DNA from: CAIUKV01 sp041659105
Lineage (GTDB): Bacteria; Actinomycetota; Acidimicrobiia; IMCC26256; PALSA-555
Direction: 5' to 3'
Length of the DNA stretch: 64,000 nt
NCBI GenBank assembly: GCA_041659105.1
Contig: JBAZYX010000001.1
Location: forward strand, 1-64,000
Shown: in pieces, positions 50,741-59,250 of the stretch
Position numbering within the stretch: the stretch's first letter is position 1
Layout of the letters: every line of letters starts with the position of its first letter
Translations under genes and position numbers: made by a program
Notes under the pieces: model-generated
Seen by the model: the letters and a program-made list of their open reading frames with translations, nothing else
Database searches by the model: none
What the model was told of the DNA's origin: nothing

Positions 50741-51964
50741 ATGTTCACCCACATCGAGAGCGCCATCGCCGCGGTCGGCCGCGGAGAGCTGGTGGTGGTC
50801 GTCGACGACGCCGACCGCGAGAACGAGGGCGACCTCATCATGGCGGCCGAGCTGGTCACCGCCGAGACGATGGCCTTCATGATCCGGCACACGAGCGGCG
50901 TGATCTGCATGCCGATGCTCGGTGAGCGCCTCGACGACCTGCGGCTGCCGCTGATGGTCGCCCACAACACCGAGGTGCAGCGCACCGCGTTCACCGTGTC
51001 GGTCGACGCGGTGAACGGCACCACCACGGGCATCAGCGCGGCCGACCGCGCGGTGACCGTGCGCACCCTCATCGCCGCCGACACGGCGCCGACCGACCTC
51101 GCCCGGCCCGGTCACATCTTCCCGCTGCGCTACCGCGAGGGCGGCGTGCTCAAGCGGGCCGGCCACACCGAGGCCGCGGTCGACCTCGCCCGCCTCGCCG
51201 GGCTCCAGCCCGCCGGGGTGCTCGCCGAGGTGGTCAACGACGACGGCACGATGCAGCGGCTGCCCCAGCTCGAGAAGTTCGCGGCCGAGCACGGGCTCCA
51301 GCTGATCTCCATCGCCGACCTCATCCGCTACCGCCGCCACCGCGAGAAGCTCGTCACCCGCGTCTCCGAGGCCCGCATCCCCACGAAGTACGGCGACTTC
51401 ACGGCGTACGTGTACTCGTCCGACCTCGACGATGTCGAGCACATCGCCTTCGTGTGCGGTGAGGTGTCGGGTGCCGACGACGTGCTCGTGCGGGTCCACT
51501 CCGAGTGCCTCACCGGCGACGTGTTCGGCTCGATGCGCTGCGACTGCGGGATGCAGCTCGATCTCGCGCTCGAGCGGATCGCCGAGGAGGGCCGTGGCGT
51601 GCTCGTGTACCTGCGGGGCCACGAGGGCCGTGGGATCGGCCTCGGTCACAAGATGCGCGCCTACAACCTCCAGGACCAGGGCCGCGACACCGTCGAGGCC
51701 AACGAGGATCTGGGCTTCGCCGCCGACTCCCGCGAGTACGGGATCGGGTCGCAGATCCTCGTCGACCTCGGCATCACCACGATGAAGCTCATGACGAACA
51801 ATCCGGCGAAGTACGGCGGGCTCGAGGGCTACGGTCTCGAGATCGTGGACCGGGTGCCGCTGCGCGCGACGCCCACGAACGAGAACATCGCCTACCTGCG
51901 CACCAAGCAGGAGAAGCTGGGCCACCTGCTCGACCTCGAGGTCGGGCTCGACCAGCACATCTAG
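50741..51964 (+). CDS. ribBA: Bifunctional 3,4-dihydroxy-2-butanone 4-phosphate synthase / GTP cyclohydrolase II
   Basis: RibBA supplies both precursors for lumazine formation. The N-terminal DHBP synthase domain has VVVDDADRENEGDLIMAAEL, RHTSGVICMPM, and GHIFPLRYREGGVLKRAGHT. The C-terminal GTP cyclohydrolase II domain has VRVHSECLTGDVFGSMRCDC with the zinc Cys residues and VYLRGHEGRGIGLGHKMRAY. Length 407 is typical of fused enzymes. Only a GAGCGAGCGAGG repeat, not a distinct Shine-Dalgarno, precedes the ATG, so coupling through the minicistron may matter. Confidence 0.95.
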   Translation: MFTHIESAIAAVGRGELVVVVDDADRENEGDLIMAAELVTAETMAFMIRHTSGVICMPMLGERLDDLRLPLMVAHNTEVQRTAFTVSVDAVNGTTTGISAADRAVTVRTLIAADTAPTDLARPGHIFPLRYREGGVLKRAGHTEAAVDLARLAGLQPAGVLAEVVNDDGTMQRLPQLEKFAAEHGLQLISIADLIRYRRHREKLVTRVSEARIPTKYGDFTAYVYSSDLDDVEHIAFVCGEVSGADDVLVRVHSECLTGDVFGSMRCDCGMQLDLALERIAEEGRGVLVYLRGHEGRGIGLGHKMRAYNLQDQGRDTVEANEDLGFAADSREYGIGSQILVDLGITTMKLMTNNPAKYGGLEGYGLEIVDRVPLRATPTNENIAYLRTKQEKLGHLLDLEVGLDQHI

Positions 51965-51983
51965 TCGGGGAAGCGGACGCACC

Positions 51984-52526
51984 ATGGGTGAGTACTCGGC
52001 GGGGGAACGGGCCTTCGACGCGCGGGGCCTGCGCGTCGCGACCGTCGTCGCGCGCTTCAACGACCACGTCACCTGCCTGCTCGCCGACGGGGCGGCCGCG
52101 ACCCTGGCCGAGCACGGCATCGTCGGCGACGACGCACCCGTCTACTGGGTTCCTGGTGCCTTCGAGCTGCCGGTCGTGGCCAAGCGTCTCGCCGAGTCCG
52201 GCGCGTTCGACGCGGTCGTCTGCCTCGGTGCGGTGATCCGGGGCGACACCCCGCATTTCGACTACGTGGCCGGCGAGTCGGCCGCGGGTCTCTCGCGCGT
52301 CGCGCTGGACACCGGGGTGCCCGTCGTCTTCGGCGTGCTCACGACCGACAACCTCGCCCAGGCGCTCGACCGCTGCGGCGGGGCCGAGGGTCACAAGGGG
52401 GCCGAGGCCGCGGCCACCGCGCTCGAGACCGCCGCCCTGCTCCGTACCCTGCCCCCTCCGCGGATCGCTCGCCGGTCCGCCGAGGACTCACCTCGAGCGC
52501 GCTCGCGCCCGTCCCCGAAGGTCTGA
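51984..52526 (+). CDS. ribH: 6,7-dimethyl-8-ribityllumazine synthase
   Basis: RibH condenses the two precursors to lumazine, usually as a 60-subunit capsid or a pentamer. The core shows VATVVARFNDHVTCLLADGA, WVPGAFELPVVAKRLA, VCLGAVIRGDTPHFDYVAGE with the catalytic His, and PVVFGVLTTDNLAQALDR. At 180 residues it has an extra 20-25 residue basic C-terminal tail (RIARRSAEDSPRARSRPSPK) not needed for the fold. It is followed after two bases by hisG. Confidence 0.94.
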   Translation: MGEYSAGERAFDARGLRVATVVARFNDHVTCLLADGAAATLAEHGIVGDDAPVYWVPGAFELPVVAKRLAESGAFDAVVCLGAVIRGDTPHFDYVAGESAAGLSRVALDTGVPVVFGVLTTDNLAQALDRCGGAEGHKGAEAAATALETAALLRTLPPPRIARRSAEDSPRARSRPSPKV

Positions 52527-52528
52527 CC

Positions 52529-53404
52529 GTGCTCAACATCGTCCTCCCCAAGGGCTCGCTCGAACGCGCCACGATGGAGCTCTTCGACGACGCCGACCTC
52601 GGTGTCGTGCGCAGCTCCGACGTCGACTACCGCGCCACGATCGACGACCCCCGCGTCACCGAGGTGCGCATCCTGCGGCCGCAGGAGATCCCGCGGTACG
52701 TCGCGGAGGGCCGCTTCGACCTCGGCATCACCGGTCGCGACTGGATCGAGGAGACCGCGGCCGACGTCGTGACCCTCACCGAGCTGCACTACTCGAAGGC
52801 CACCGCCCGCCCGATCCGCGTGGTGCTTGCCGTCGCCGCGGATTCCGGATGGCAGACCGTCGAGGACCTCCCGAGCGGCCTGCGCGTGCACACCGAGTAT
52901 CCGCAGCTCACCCAGCGCTACTTCGACCGCCTGGACATCGATGCCCACGTGGAGCTCTCCTACGGCGCGACCGAGGCCAAGGTGCCCGACATCGCCGACG
53001 CGGTGGTGGAGATCACCGAGACCGGGCGGGCCCTGCGCGCCGCGGGCCTGCGCATCATCGACACGGTCCTCACGTCGTACACCGAGCTGATCGCGAGCCC
53101 GGCGGCCTACGCCGACCCCGAGAAGCGCGTCGCGATGGAGCAGCTGATGACGCTGCTCAGCGGTTCGCTCGAGGCCCGCGGCCGTGTGCTCATCAAGCTC
53201 AACGTCGAGGGCGCCCAGCTCGACGCCGTGATCGGGTTGCTCCCGGCGCTCAAGTCGCCCACCGTGTCGAAGCTCTTCAACGAGGACGCCTACGCGGTCG
53301 AGACGGTGGTCGCGAAGCGCGAGATCAACATCCTGATCCCCGCGCTGAAGGATGCCGGCGCCACCGGCATCATCGAGCTCCCGATCGCGAAGATCGTCCA
53401 CTGA
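52529..53404 (+). CDS. hisG: ATP phosphoribosyltransferase
   Basis: HisG catalyses the first step of histidine synthesis and is feedback-regulated. The 291-residue length and the C-terminal ACT-like HisG_C domain (from about 210) mark the long, hexameric form that needs no HisZ. Motifs: LNIVLPKGSLERATMELFDD, YVAEGRFDLGITGRDWIEE, and VELSYGATEAKVPDIADAVV with the PRPP-binding loop. hisE is absent next to it. The GTG start two bases after the ribH stop suggests cotranscription with the rib genes, which is an unusual metabolic pairing. Confidence 0.95.
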   Translation: MLNIVLPKGSLERATMELFDDADLGVVRSSDVDYRATIDDPRVTEVRILRPQEIPRYVAEGRFDLGITGRDWIEETAADVVTLTELHYSKATARPIRVVLAVAADSGWQTVEDLPSGLRVHTEYPQLTQRYFDRLDIDAHVELSYGATEAKVPDIADAVVEITETGRALRAAGLRIIDTVLTSYTELIASPAAYADPEKRVAMEQLMTLLSGSLEARGRVLIKLNVEGAQLDAVIGLLPALKSPTVSKLFNEDAYAVETVVAKREINILIPALKDAGATGIIELPIAKIVH

Positions 53405-53409
53405 CGCCC

Positions 53410-53628
53410 GTGCACGACGGCGCGACGCACACCGGTTCGGTCGAGGCCTACGACCCGGCCCGCGGGTGGGGGACGATCGTCGGCGACGACGGCGAGCGGT
53501 TGGGCTTCCACTGCACCCAGATCGTCGACGGCTCGCGCGCGATCCCGGTCGGCGCGGCCGTGCGCTACGCCCGCATCCCCGCGCACCTCGGCAAGTGGGA
53601 AGCCGGGACCGTCACGACGGTCGGGTAG
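53410..53628 (+). CDS. Small cold-shock-domain-like protein
   Basis: A 72-residue protein from GTG 53410, right after hisG. The sequence TGSVEAYDPARGWGTIVGDD followed by GERLGFHCTQIVDGSR follows the cold-shock OB pattern (GxVKxFxxxKGFGFI...FxHxSxI), with GWG and FHCTQI in the RNP-like positions. It may bind single-stranded nucleic acid. The N-terminus lacks the classic Lys and the RNP1 aromatic set is reduced, so binding is uncertain. It converges with the DUF2207 gene, only six bases away. Confidence 0.7.
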   Translation: MHDGATHTGSVEAYDPARGWGTIVGDDGERLGFHCTQIVDGSRAIPVGAAVRYARIPAHLGKWEAGTVTTVG

Positions 53629-53634
53629 CGCGCA

Positions 53635-55431
53635 CTATCCGGCGCCGATGCCTCCGCCGCCTCCGCCGCCTCCCCCTCCGCCTCCACCACCGCCGGAGAA
53701 GCCGCCGCCGCTCCCGCCCCCGCTCGACTTCGGGGTCGCGGCCGCGGTGTAGCTGGCGCCGAAGCCCGACCCGAACGAGCCCAGCCCGCCGATGCCGTGG
53801 CTGCCACCGCCGGGGGAGGGCACGTACCAGCGCCCCGCGTGGGTGGTGTCGGCGATCTCGGGCACCCGCAGGGCCATGGCCTCCACCAGCCGCGCACTCA
53901 CCCCGAGGGCCACTGCGTACACGAGGTAGCGCTCCCACAGGATCAGGTGGCCGGGCGGCGCGTCCTCGAGCTCGGAGAAGTCGCGCAGGAAGTGCTCGAC
54001 GCCGTCCCACTGCGCGGCTCGCAGCGCCCCGGCCGGCGTGCGCTGGCGCAGGAGGACCGTGAGCGACGCCTGGAGCACGGCCCACGCGATCGCGATCGCG
54101 CCCACCCACCACGCGCGCACGGCCAGGGCGAGGCCGCCCGTGAGGGCGACCACGAGCGCGGCTCCGAGGTTCGACGCGAAGACGAGCCCGCGCTCGCCGC
54201 GCTGGTACTTCTTCGCGTCGTACGCCTTGCGGACCGACGTGCAGAATCCCTTCCACCACGTCTGCGCGCTGCTCGTGTGCGCCGCGGCCCACTTGGTGAG
54301 CTCGGACTGCGTGGTCTCGTTGCCGGTGTGGAAGAGCCGGGACATCACCCGTTGCTCGAAGTCCACGAGCAGGTCGTCGGGCGCGGGGGTGATCTTCTGG
54401 AACCGGTAGTCGGTGCTGTCGGGCCAGAACGGCCGCTCGATCCGCTCCTCGGTGATCGTGAGGTGCCCGCGCTGGGCGAGGTCGACGACGGTGGCGCCGA
54501 ACGCGAGCGGTTGCACCGAGCCCCAGCTGCGGAGCGCGTCGACGATCGCGGGCGGGTCGTCGGGCAGGTCGCGCACGTACTCGCCGATGTCGGGGACCTT
54601 CGGCTCGCGGCCGTAGCGGAAGAAGAGCCAGCCGAACACGGCCATCCCGAGCAGGATCACGAACGGCACCACGACGTTGGCGAGGTCGCGCCGCTCCCTC
54701 GCCTTCTCGGCGTCGCGCGCTGCGGCCGCCCGCTCCGAGTTGGCCGCCTTCGCCCAGGCCGTCTCCTGCGCCACGATCGTGTCGAGGCGGGGCTCGCCGA
54801 CCGGGGGGACGGTGAACCGCGACGCGGGGACCGCGACCCGGCCCTCCACGAAGGAGCCTTCGGGGACGTCCGGGGCGACCCAGCGCACGGTGTCGCCGTC
54901 GACCGTCACCTCGCCGGTGAGGTCGCCGTGGCCCCAGGCCTTCACCTCGCCCGCGCCCGGCGGCACCGTCAGGGTCGCGGTGACCTTCCCGATCGTCGGG
55001 TGCTGCTCGCCGACCCACTTCCAGTAGACCTCGGCGACGTCGGGGGCGACGGTGGCGCCGGGCCGGACCGTGTACTCGATGGCGAAGGTGCGCTGCTCGT
55101 CCTCGGCGCTGAAGAACCACTGGAGGTTGTAGGGCGCGCCCACGCTCGTGACCTCCTGGCCGTTCTCGGTCACCCGCATGTCGGTGAGCTCGTACGCGCC
55201 GACGGGGATCGGGCGGGTGCCGTAGGAGAACGGCCCGTGGAAGTCGTAGGTGATGTGCTCGACGACCCGCATCGACCCGTCGCGTGCGAGCTCCGCCTCC
55301 ACGGCGACCCGGGGGAGCGAGAACGACTTCTCGGGCGTGGCCAGGCCCTTGATGAGCCCGGATCCGCCCAGGGCGAAGACGAGGACGACCACGAACGGGA
55401 TGAGGCGCAGGAACCGCCGGAGGTTCGTCAT
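53635..55431 (-). CDS. DUF2207 domain-containing membrane protein
   Basis: A 598-residue membrane protein. After a signal-like helix (LIPFVVVLVFALGGSGLI) comes a large extracytoplasmic DUF2207 domain (ELARDGSMRVVEHITYDFHG...), then a membrane segment (VVVPFVILLGMAVFGWLFF, near 270), a cytoplasmic winged-helix-like part, two further membrane segments near 425-470, and a C-terminus of extreme glycine and serine content (SGGGSGGGFSGGGGGGGGGG). This architecture, including the Gly-rich end, is typical of the family, whose function is not established. It is one of only a few minus-strand genes here. Confidence 0.9.
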   Translation of the reverse strand: MTNLRRFLRLIPFVVVLVFALGGSGLIKGLATPEKSFSLPRVAVEAELARDGSMRVVEHITYDFHGPFSYGTRPIPVGAYELTDMRVTENGQEVTSVGAPYNLQWFFSAEDEQRTFAIEYTVRPGATVAPDVAEVYWKWVGEQHPTIGKVTATLTVPPGAGEVKAWGHGDLTGEVTVDGDTVRWVAPDVPEGSFVEGRVAVPASRFTVPPVGEPRLDTIVAQETAWAKAANSERAAAARDAEKARERRDLANVVVPFVILLGMAVFGWLFFRYGREPKVPDIGEYVRDLPDDPPAIVDALRSWGSVQPLAFGATVVDLAQRGHLTITEERIERPFWPDSTDYRFQKITPAPDDLLVDFEQRVMSRLFHTGNETTQSELTKWAAAHTSSAQTWWKGFCTSVRKAYDAKKYQRGERGLVFASNLGAALVVALTGGLALAVRAWWVGAIAIAWAVLQASLTVLLRQRTPAGALRAAQWDGVEHFLRDFSELEDAPPGHLILWERYLVYAVALGVSARLVEAMALRVPEIADTTHAGRWYVPSPGGGSHGIGGLGSFGSGFGASYTAAATPKSSGGGSGGGFSGGGGGGGGGGGGGGGIGAG

Positions 55432-55456
55432 GGCCGGGCGCGCGTGGGGAGGCCGG

Positions 55457-55888
55457 CTAGTCGGCCGGGCCGCTGCCGGCGGCCTCGCGCTGGATCTCCA
55501 CGAAGGCCAGCCGCAGCTGGGTCACGGCGTCCCGCAGCGGGGCGGCGTGGTCGCCGAGGCGCTCGCCGAGGGCGTCGACCATGCCCCCCATGGCGTCGAT
55601 GGCGATGGCGGCCTCGCCGAGGCGGATCGGGTGGCCCTCCTCGGGGTTGAGGTGGAGGACGGCCAGCTGCCACAGGCCGATGGCGTGGTTGGCCACGATG
55701 TCGATGGCCGGCGTGCCCGCGATCTCGGCCCGGACCCGGCGCAGCTCGTCCTCGAGGGCCGCTTCGTCGGGCTCGGCGCCGGGCGGGAACCCGGGGTCCG
55801 CACCGGCGCCCAGACCACCCCCCGAACCACCCCCCGAACCGCTGGACTCGGGAAGCTGCTCGCCGGACGGTGTCCACAGACCGCTCAC
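55457..55888 (-). CDS. DUF1844 family protein
   Basis: A 143-residue protein from GTG 55888. The first 45 residues are low-complexity (Gly/Ser/Pro). The C-terminal part, DIVANHAIGLWQLAVLHLNP and the following helices (IAIDAMGGMVDALGERLGDH), fits the DUF1844 family, which lies beside infC in actinobacteria. It is divergent from infC and in the same direction as the DUF2207 gene. Role unknown. A longer frame upstream would run through the infC leader and is unlikely. Confidence 0.8.
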   Translation of the reverse strand: MSGLWTPSGEQLPESSGSGGGSGGGLGAGADPGFPPGAEPDEAALEDELRRVRAEIAGTPAIDIVANHAIGLWQLAVLHLNPEEGHPIRLGEAAIAIDAMGGMVDALGERLGDHAAPLRDAVTQLRLAFVEIQREAAGSGPAD

Positions 55889-55893
55889 GCTGG

Positions 55894-55899
55894 TAACCT
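55894..55899 (+). promoter_or_regulatory. Possible -10 box (TAACCT) for infC operon
   Basis: TAACCT on the plus strand would start the infC-rpmI-rplT transcript near 55906. It lies just upstream of the DUF1844 start on the opposite strand. Confidence 0.35.
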
Positions 55900-55905
55900 C
55901 TGCCC

Positions 55906-56148
55906 TCGACAAACTTTTGTAGGAAGTGGTGTTGCACCCTACCGGCAGCCAATGCCGGTCGCAGCGCCCACCCGGCCGGGCCCGACGAGGGAAGCCTCGG
56001 AGGTCCCCGAGCCCGGGTCCGTCTTGGACGAGCCGGCCGCCGATGCCATCGGGGGACGGGTCGTCGTCACCTCGGCGGATGCTTCCTGCATCCGCCATCG
56101 TCGCGTCCGGGGCTCCCGGGGGCGACACGCGAAGGGCACGGTGACCAC
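55906..56148 (+). promoter_or_regulatory. Structured 240-nt leader of infC
   Basis: Three hairpins are readable: GTAGG...CCTAC near 55919-55942, ACCGGCA/TGCCGGT at 55940-55958 with a GCCAA loop, and GCGGATGC/GCATCCGC at 56075-56095 with a TTCCT loop. The frame of infC is open here but contains no ATG, GTG or TTG. infC operons in other bacteria are regulated through their leaders, by L20 or by a metabolite; the sequence does not show which, if any, applies here. Confidence 0.4.
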
Positions 56149-56739
56149 ATAGCCACAGAGGACGCCAGGATCAACGACCGGATCCGAGCTCGTGAAGTCC
56201 GCCTCATCGGGGCCGACGGCGCGCAGCTCGGGGTGCAGCCACTGCCGGCTGCGCTCGCGATGGCCCGGGACCTCGAGCTCGATCTCGTCGAGGTTGCGCC
56301 CAGTGCCGATCCCCCGGTGTGCAAGATCATGGACTTCAACCGCTGGAAGTACGAGCAGGACCAGAAGCGGAAGGAGTCGCGCCGGAAGGCCACGCAGGTC
56401 GTGATCAAGGAGATGAAGTTCCGGCCCAAGATCGACGGGCACGACTACGAGACCAAGATGCGCCACGTCGAGCGTTTCCTCGCCGAGGGCAACAAGGTCA
56501 AGCTCACGATCATGTTCCGGGGGCGCGAGATGGCCCACCCGGAGCTCGGGCTGCGAATCCTGAACCGGATCGCCGACCAGGTGAGCGAGTACGCCATGGT
56601 CGAGTCGGCCCCCCGCCAGGACGGCCGGAACATGACGATGGTCCTCCACCCGATGAAGAAGGACACCCGCAAGTCCAAGTCCGCCCCCGCGCCCGCCCCC
56701 GAGGCGAGCGCGGCAGCGGCGCCCGACCCCGGACCCTGA
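56149..56739 (+). CDS. infC: Translation initiation factor IF-3, probable AUA start
   Basis: IF-3 binds 30S subunits and selects the correct start codon. The N-terminal domain ARINDRIRAREVRLIGADGA, the linker region PVCKIMDFNRWKYEQDQKRK and the C-terminal domain KMRHVERFLAEGNKVKLTIM and FRGREMAHPELG are all present (196 residues). The conserved N-terminus extends upstream of the first GTG (56233), and no ATG, GTG or TTG is available. ATA at 56149 falls where homologues start (ATA GCC ACA GAG GAC). Non-canonical infC starts such as AUU are known to serve IF-3 autoregulation. The C-terminus has an Ala/Pro-rich tail. Confidence 0.93.
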   Translation: MATEDARINDRIRAREVRLIGADGAQLGVQPLPAALAMARDLELDLVEVAPSADPPVCKIMDFNRWKYEQDQKRKESRRKATQVVIKEMKFRPKIDGHDYETKMRHVERFLAEGNKVKLTIMFRGREMAHPELGLRILNRIADQVSEYAMVESAPRQDGRNMTMVLHPMKKDTRKSKSAPAPAPEASAAAAPDPGP

Positions 56740-56752
56740 ACCGGAGCATTCG

Positions 56753-56950
56753 ATGCCCAAGATGAAGACCCACCGCGGTGCTGCGAAGCGGTACCGGATC
56801 ACCGGCACCGGCAAGATCCGCCGGCGCAAGGCGAACCGCTCGCACCTGCTCGAGAAGAAGTCCAGCCGTCGCACCCGGCGACTCGGCCGTGGGGCCGAGG
56901 TCACTGGCGGCGACAAGAAGCACGTCGAGCGCCTGCTCGGGCGCGCGTAG
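56753..56950 (+). CDS. rpmI: 50S ribosomal protein L35
   Basis: A 65-residue, very basic ribosomal protein. It begins MPKMKTHRGAAKRYRITGTG and continues KIRRRKANRSHLLEKKS, the usual L35 pattern. It lies 13 bases after infC and 12 before rplT in the universally conserved infC-rpmI-rplT order. Confidence 0.96.
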   Translation: MPKMKTHRGAAKRYRITGTGKIRRRKANRSHLLEKKSSRRTRRLGRGAEVTGGDKKHVERLLGRA

Positions 56951-56962
56951 GGAGAACCGGTC

Positions 56963-57325
56963 ATGGCCCGCGTCAAGCGTTCCGTCCATTCGAAGAAGAA
57001 GCGTCGCGCCGTACTGAACGCGGCGGAGGGGTACTCCGGCGCTCGCAGCCGCCACCACAGGGCGGCCAACGAGCAGGTGATGCACTCCGGCAACTACGCG
57101 TTCCGCGACCGCCGGGCCCGCAAGGGGCAGTTCCGCCGCCTCTGGATCGTGCGCATCAACGCCGCCTGCCGCGAGCACGACATGTCGTACTCGCAGTTCG
57201 TCGCGGGACTGAAGGCCGCCGACATCGAGGTCGACCGCAAGATCCTCGCCGATCTCGCGGTGCGCGACTCCGCAGCGTTCGGCGCGCTCGTCACCGCCGC
57301 CCGCGAGGCGCTCGAGGCTGCGTGA
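56963..57325 (+). CDS. rplT: 50S ribosomal protein L20
   Basis: L20 is an early assembly protein of the 50S subunit and, in some bacteria, a repressor of its own operon. The 120-residue protein has MARVKRSVHSKKKRRAVLNA, the basic GYSGARSRHHRAANEQVMHS region, and LWIVRINAACREHDMSYSQF, then LADLAVRDSAAFGALV. A GGGAGAA purine tract precedes the ATG. Confidence 0.96.
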   Translation: MARVKRSVHSKKKRRAVLNAAEGYSGARSRHHRAANEQVMHSGNYAFRDRRARKGQFRRLWIVRINAACREHDMSYSQFVAGLKAADIEVDRKILADLAVRDSAAFGALVTAAREALEAA

Positions 57326-57382
57326 CCGCAGCGGCGCCGCGGCGCCCTGAGCGGCGCATCGTGCGCGTTCGCGCCTAGCCCG

Positions 57383-58195
57383 GTGTCCGAGCCGTATGGC
57401 CTCCGTCATCCCGAGGTGCGCGCGCTGCGCGAGCTCGCGCGCGACGCCCGCGCCCGAGCCGGTGCCGGGGCCTGCCTCCTCGAGGGCCCCCGGGTGATCG
57501 ACGCCGCGCTCGAGCGGGATGCCCACCTCACCGGCGCATACTTCGGTCACGGGTCCGTGCACGCGTTCCCCGAGATCTCCACGCGCCTCGCGCGCGCCGG
57601 CGTCCCCACGCACACGCTGCGCGAAGGGGTGCTCGAGAAGATCGGCACCACCCGCACGCCCCAGCCCGTCCTCGCGGTGGCCCGGTGGGCTCCGCAGCGC
57701 ATCGCCGACCTCGTCGAGCGGGCCGACGCCGGGTTCGTGGTCGTCACCGTCGACGTGTCCGATCCGGGCAACCTCGGCACGATCCTGCGCAGCGCCGAGG
57801 CCGCGGGCGCGGTCGGAGTGGTGGTCGCGGGCACCTCCGTCGACGTGCGCAGCCCCAAGGTGGTGCGGGCCTCGGCCGGGGCCCTGTTCGGCGTCCCGGT
57901 GGTCGAGACCGCCGACGCCGCGGCCGCCCTCGACGGCCTGCGCGCGGCCGGCGTGCGCGCCTACGCCGCCGTCGCCCGGGGCGGGTCCGACCCCGCCGCC
58001 GTGGCCCTCGGTCGCCGGAGCGCGATCGTCGTGGGCAACGAGGCGCACGGGCTCGATGCCGCGTTGATGGATCACCTCGACGGTACGGTCACCATTCCCA
58101 TGGCCGGTGCCGCCGAGTCGCTCAACGTCGCGATGGCCGCGACGGTCCTCTGCTTCGAGGCCGCCCGCCAGCGCGCGGCCGAGGAGGGGGCATGA
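57383..58195 (+). CDS. SpoU/TrmH-family RNA 2'-O-methyltransferase
   Basis: A SPOUT-fold methyltransferase (270 residues) with an N-terminal L30e-like RNA-binding domain and the knotted C-terminal domain. SPOUT motifs: VDVSDPGNLGTILRSAEAAG (motif 1), SAIVVGNEAHGLD (motif 2) and TIPMAGAAESLNVAMAATVL (motif 3), which holds the cofactor-binding knot. Its place between rplT and pheS is conserved in actinobacteria. The target nucleotide (23S rRNA or other) cannot be read from the sequence. The stop overlaps the pheS ATG. Confidence 0.9.
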   Translation: MSEPYGLRHPEVRALRELARDARARAGAGACLLEGPRVIDAALERDAHLTGAYFGHGSVHAFPEISTRLARAGVPTHTLREGVLEKIGTTRTPQPVLAVARWAPQRIADLVERADAGFVVVTVDVSDPGNLGTILRSAEAAGAVGVVVAGTSVDVRSPKVVRASAGALFGVPVVETADAAAALDGLRAAGVRAYAAVARGGSDPAAVALGRRSAIVVGNEAHGLDAALMDHLDGTVTIPMAGAAESLNVAMAATVLCFEAARQRAAEEGA

Positions 58196-59238
58196 CCCTC
58201 GACGACGCCCTCGCGCGGCTCGACACCGCCGAGGCCGACGCGCGCGCCGCGGTCGCGGGCGCCGGGAGCCTCGCGGCGCTCGACGACGTGGAGCGCGAGT
58301 GGCTGAAGGCGCGCACCTCGCCGGTGTCGGCGGTCAACGAGTCGATCAAGACCTTCGCTCCCGACGAGCGCCCGCGTGCGGGCCAGGCCGTGGGTGCGTA
58401 CCGCAGCGCCGTCGGCGACGCTGTGGCGACCCGGCGGGCCGAGCTCGAGGCAGAGGCCGCCGCGCACCGGGGCCCCGGTCTCGACCTCACCCTGGGCGGG
58501 CACGGCCGCCGGCGCGGTCACCTGCACCTCGTCACCCAGATCCGCCGTGAGCTCGAGGACATCTTCGTCGGACTCGGCTACCGGGTGGCCGAGGGCCCCG
58601 AGGTCGAGGACGACTGGCACAACTTCGAGGCGCTCAACATCCCGCCGGCGCACCCGGCCCGGTCGATGCAGGACACCATCTACGTCGACCTGGGCTTCGC
58701 CGAGCAGATGATGCTGCGCACCCACACCTCGCCCGTGCAGATCCGCACGATGGAGACACAGGCGCCGCCGATCTACGTGGTCGCGCCGGGGCGCACGTAC
58801 CGCAACGAGACGCTCGACGCGCGCCACTCGCCCGCGTTCCACCAGATGGAGTGTCTCGCGGTCGACCGCGGGCTCACCATGGCCGACCTGTTCGGCACGA
58901 TCGAGGCCTTCGCCCGCATGCTCTTCGACGACGAGTCGGTGCGCACGCGGTTCCGCTCCGACTTCTTCCCCTACACCGAGCCGTCGGCCGAGCTCGCCGT
59001 GAGCTGCGTGTTCTGCGGCGGTGCCGGTTGCCGCGTGTGCTCGCACACGGGCTGGATCGAGCTCGGTGGCTGCGGCATGGTCGATCCCAACGTCTTCGAG
59101 AAGGTGGGGATCGACCCCGACGTGTGGCAGGGCTTCGCGTTCGGCTTCGGCCTCGAGCGCATCGCCATGATCCGCTACGGGATCAACGAGATCCGGACCT
59201 TCTTCGACAACGACGTCCGCTTCCTGGAGCAGTACTGA
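58192..59238 (+). CDS. pheS: Phenylalanine--tRNA ligase alpha subunit
   Basis: The catalytic subunit of the PheRS heterotetramer. The N-terminal coiled-coil (about 1-90) binds tRNA. The catalytic core shows GYRVAEGPEVEDDWHNFEAL, ARSMQDTIYVD, LRTHTSPVQIRTME, RNETLDARHSPAFHQMECLA, and motif 3 GFAFGFGLERIAMIRYGI near the end. Length 348 is typical. It overlaps the methyltransferase stop as ATGA and is followed 12 bases later by pheT. Confidence 0.96.
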   Translation: MTLDDALARLDTAEADARAAVAGAGSLAALDDVEREWLKARTSPVSAVNESIKTFAPDERPRAGQAVGAYRSAVGDAVATRRAELEAEAAAHRGPGLDLTLGGHGRRRGHLHLVTQIRRELEDIFVGLGYRVAEGPEVEDDWHNFEALNIPPAHPARSMQDTIYVDLGFAEQMMLRTHTSPVQIRTMETQAPPIYVVAPGRTYRNETLDARHSPAFHQMECLAVDRGLTMADLFGTIEAFARMLFDDESVRTRFRSDFFPYTEPSAELAVSCVFCGGAGCRVCSHTGWIELGGCGMVDPNVFEKVGIDPDVWQGFAFGFGLERIAMIRYGINEIRTFFDNDVRFLEQY

Positions 59239-59250
59239 GGTGGGGGAGTA

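Noticed and set aside
55906..56148. Known L20 autoregulatory leader upstream of infC
   Set aside because: Hairpins are present, but I could not match the L20-leader consensus pattern, so only a structured leader is claimed.
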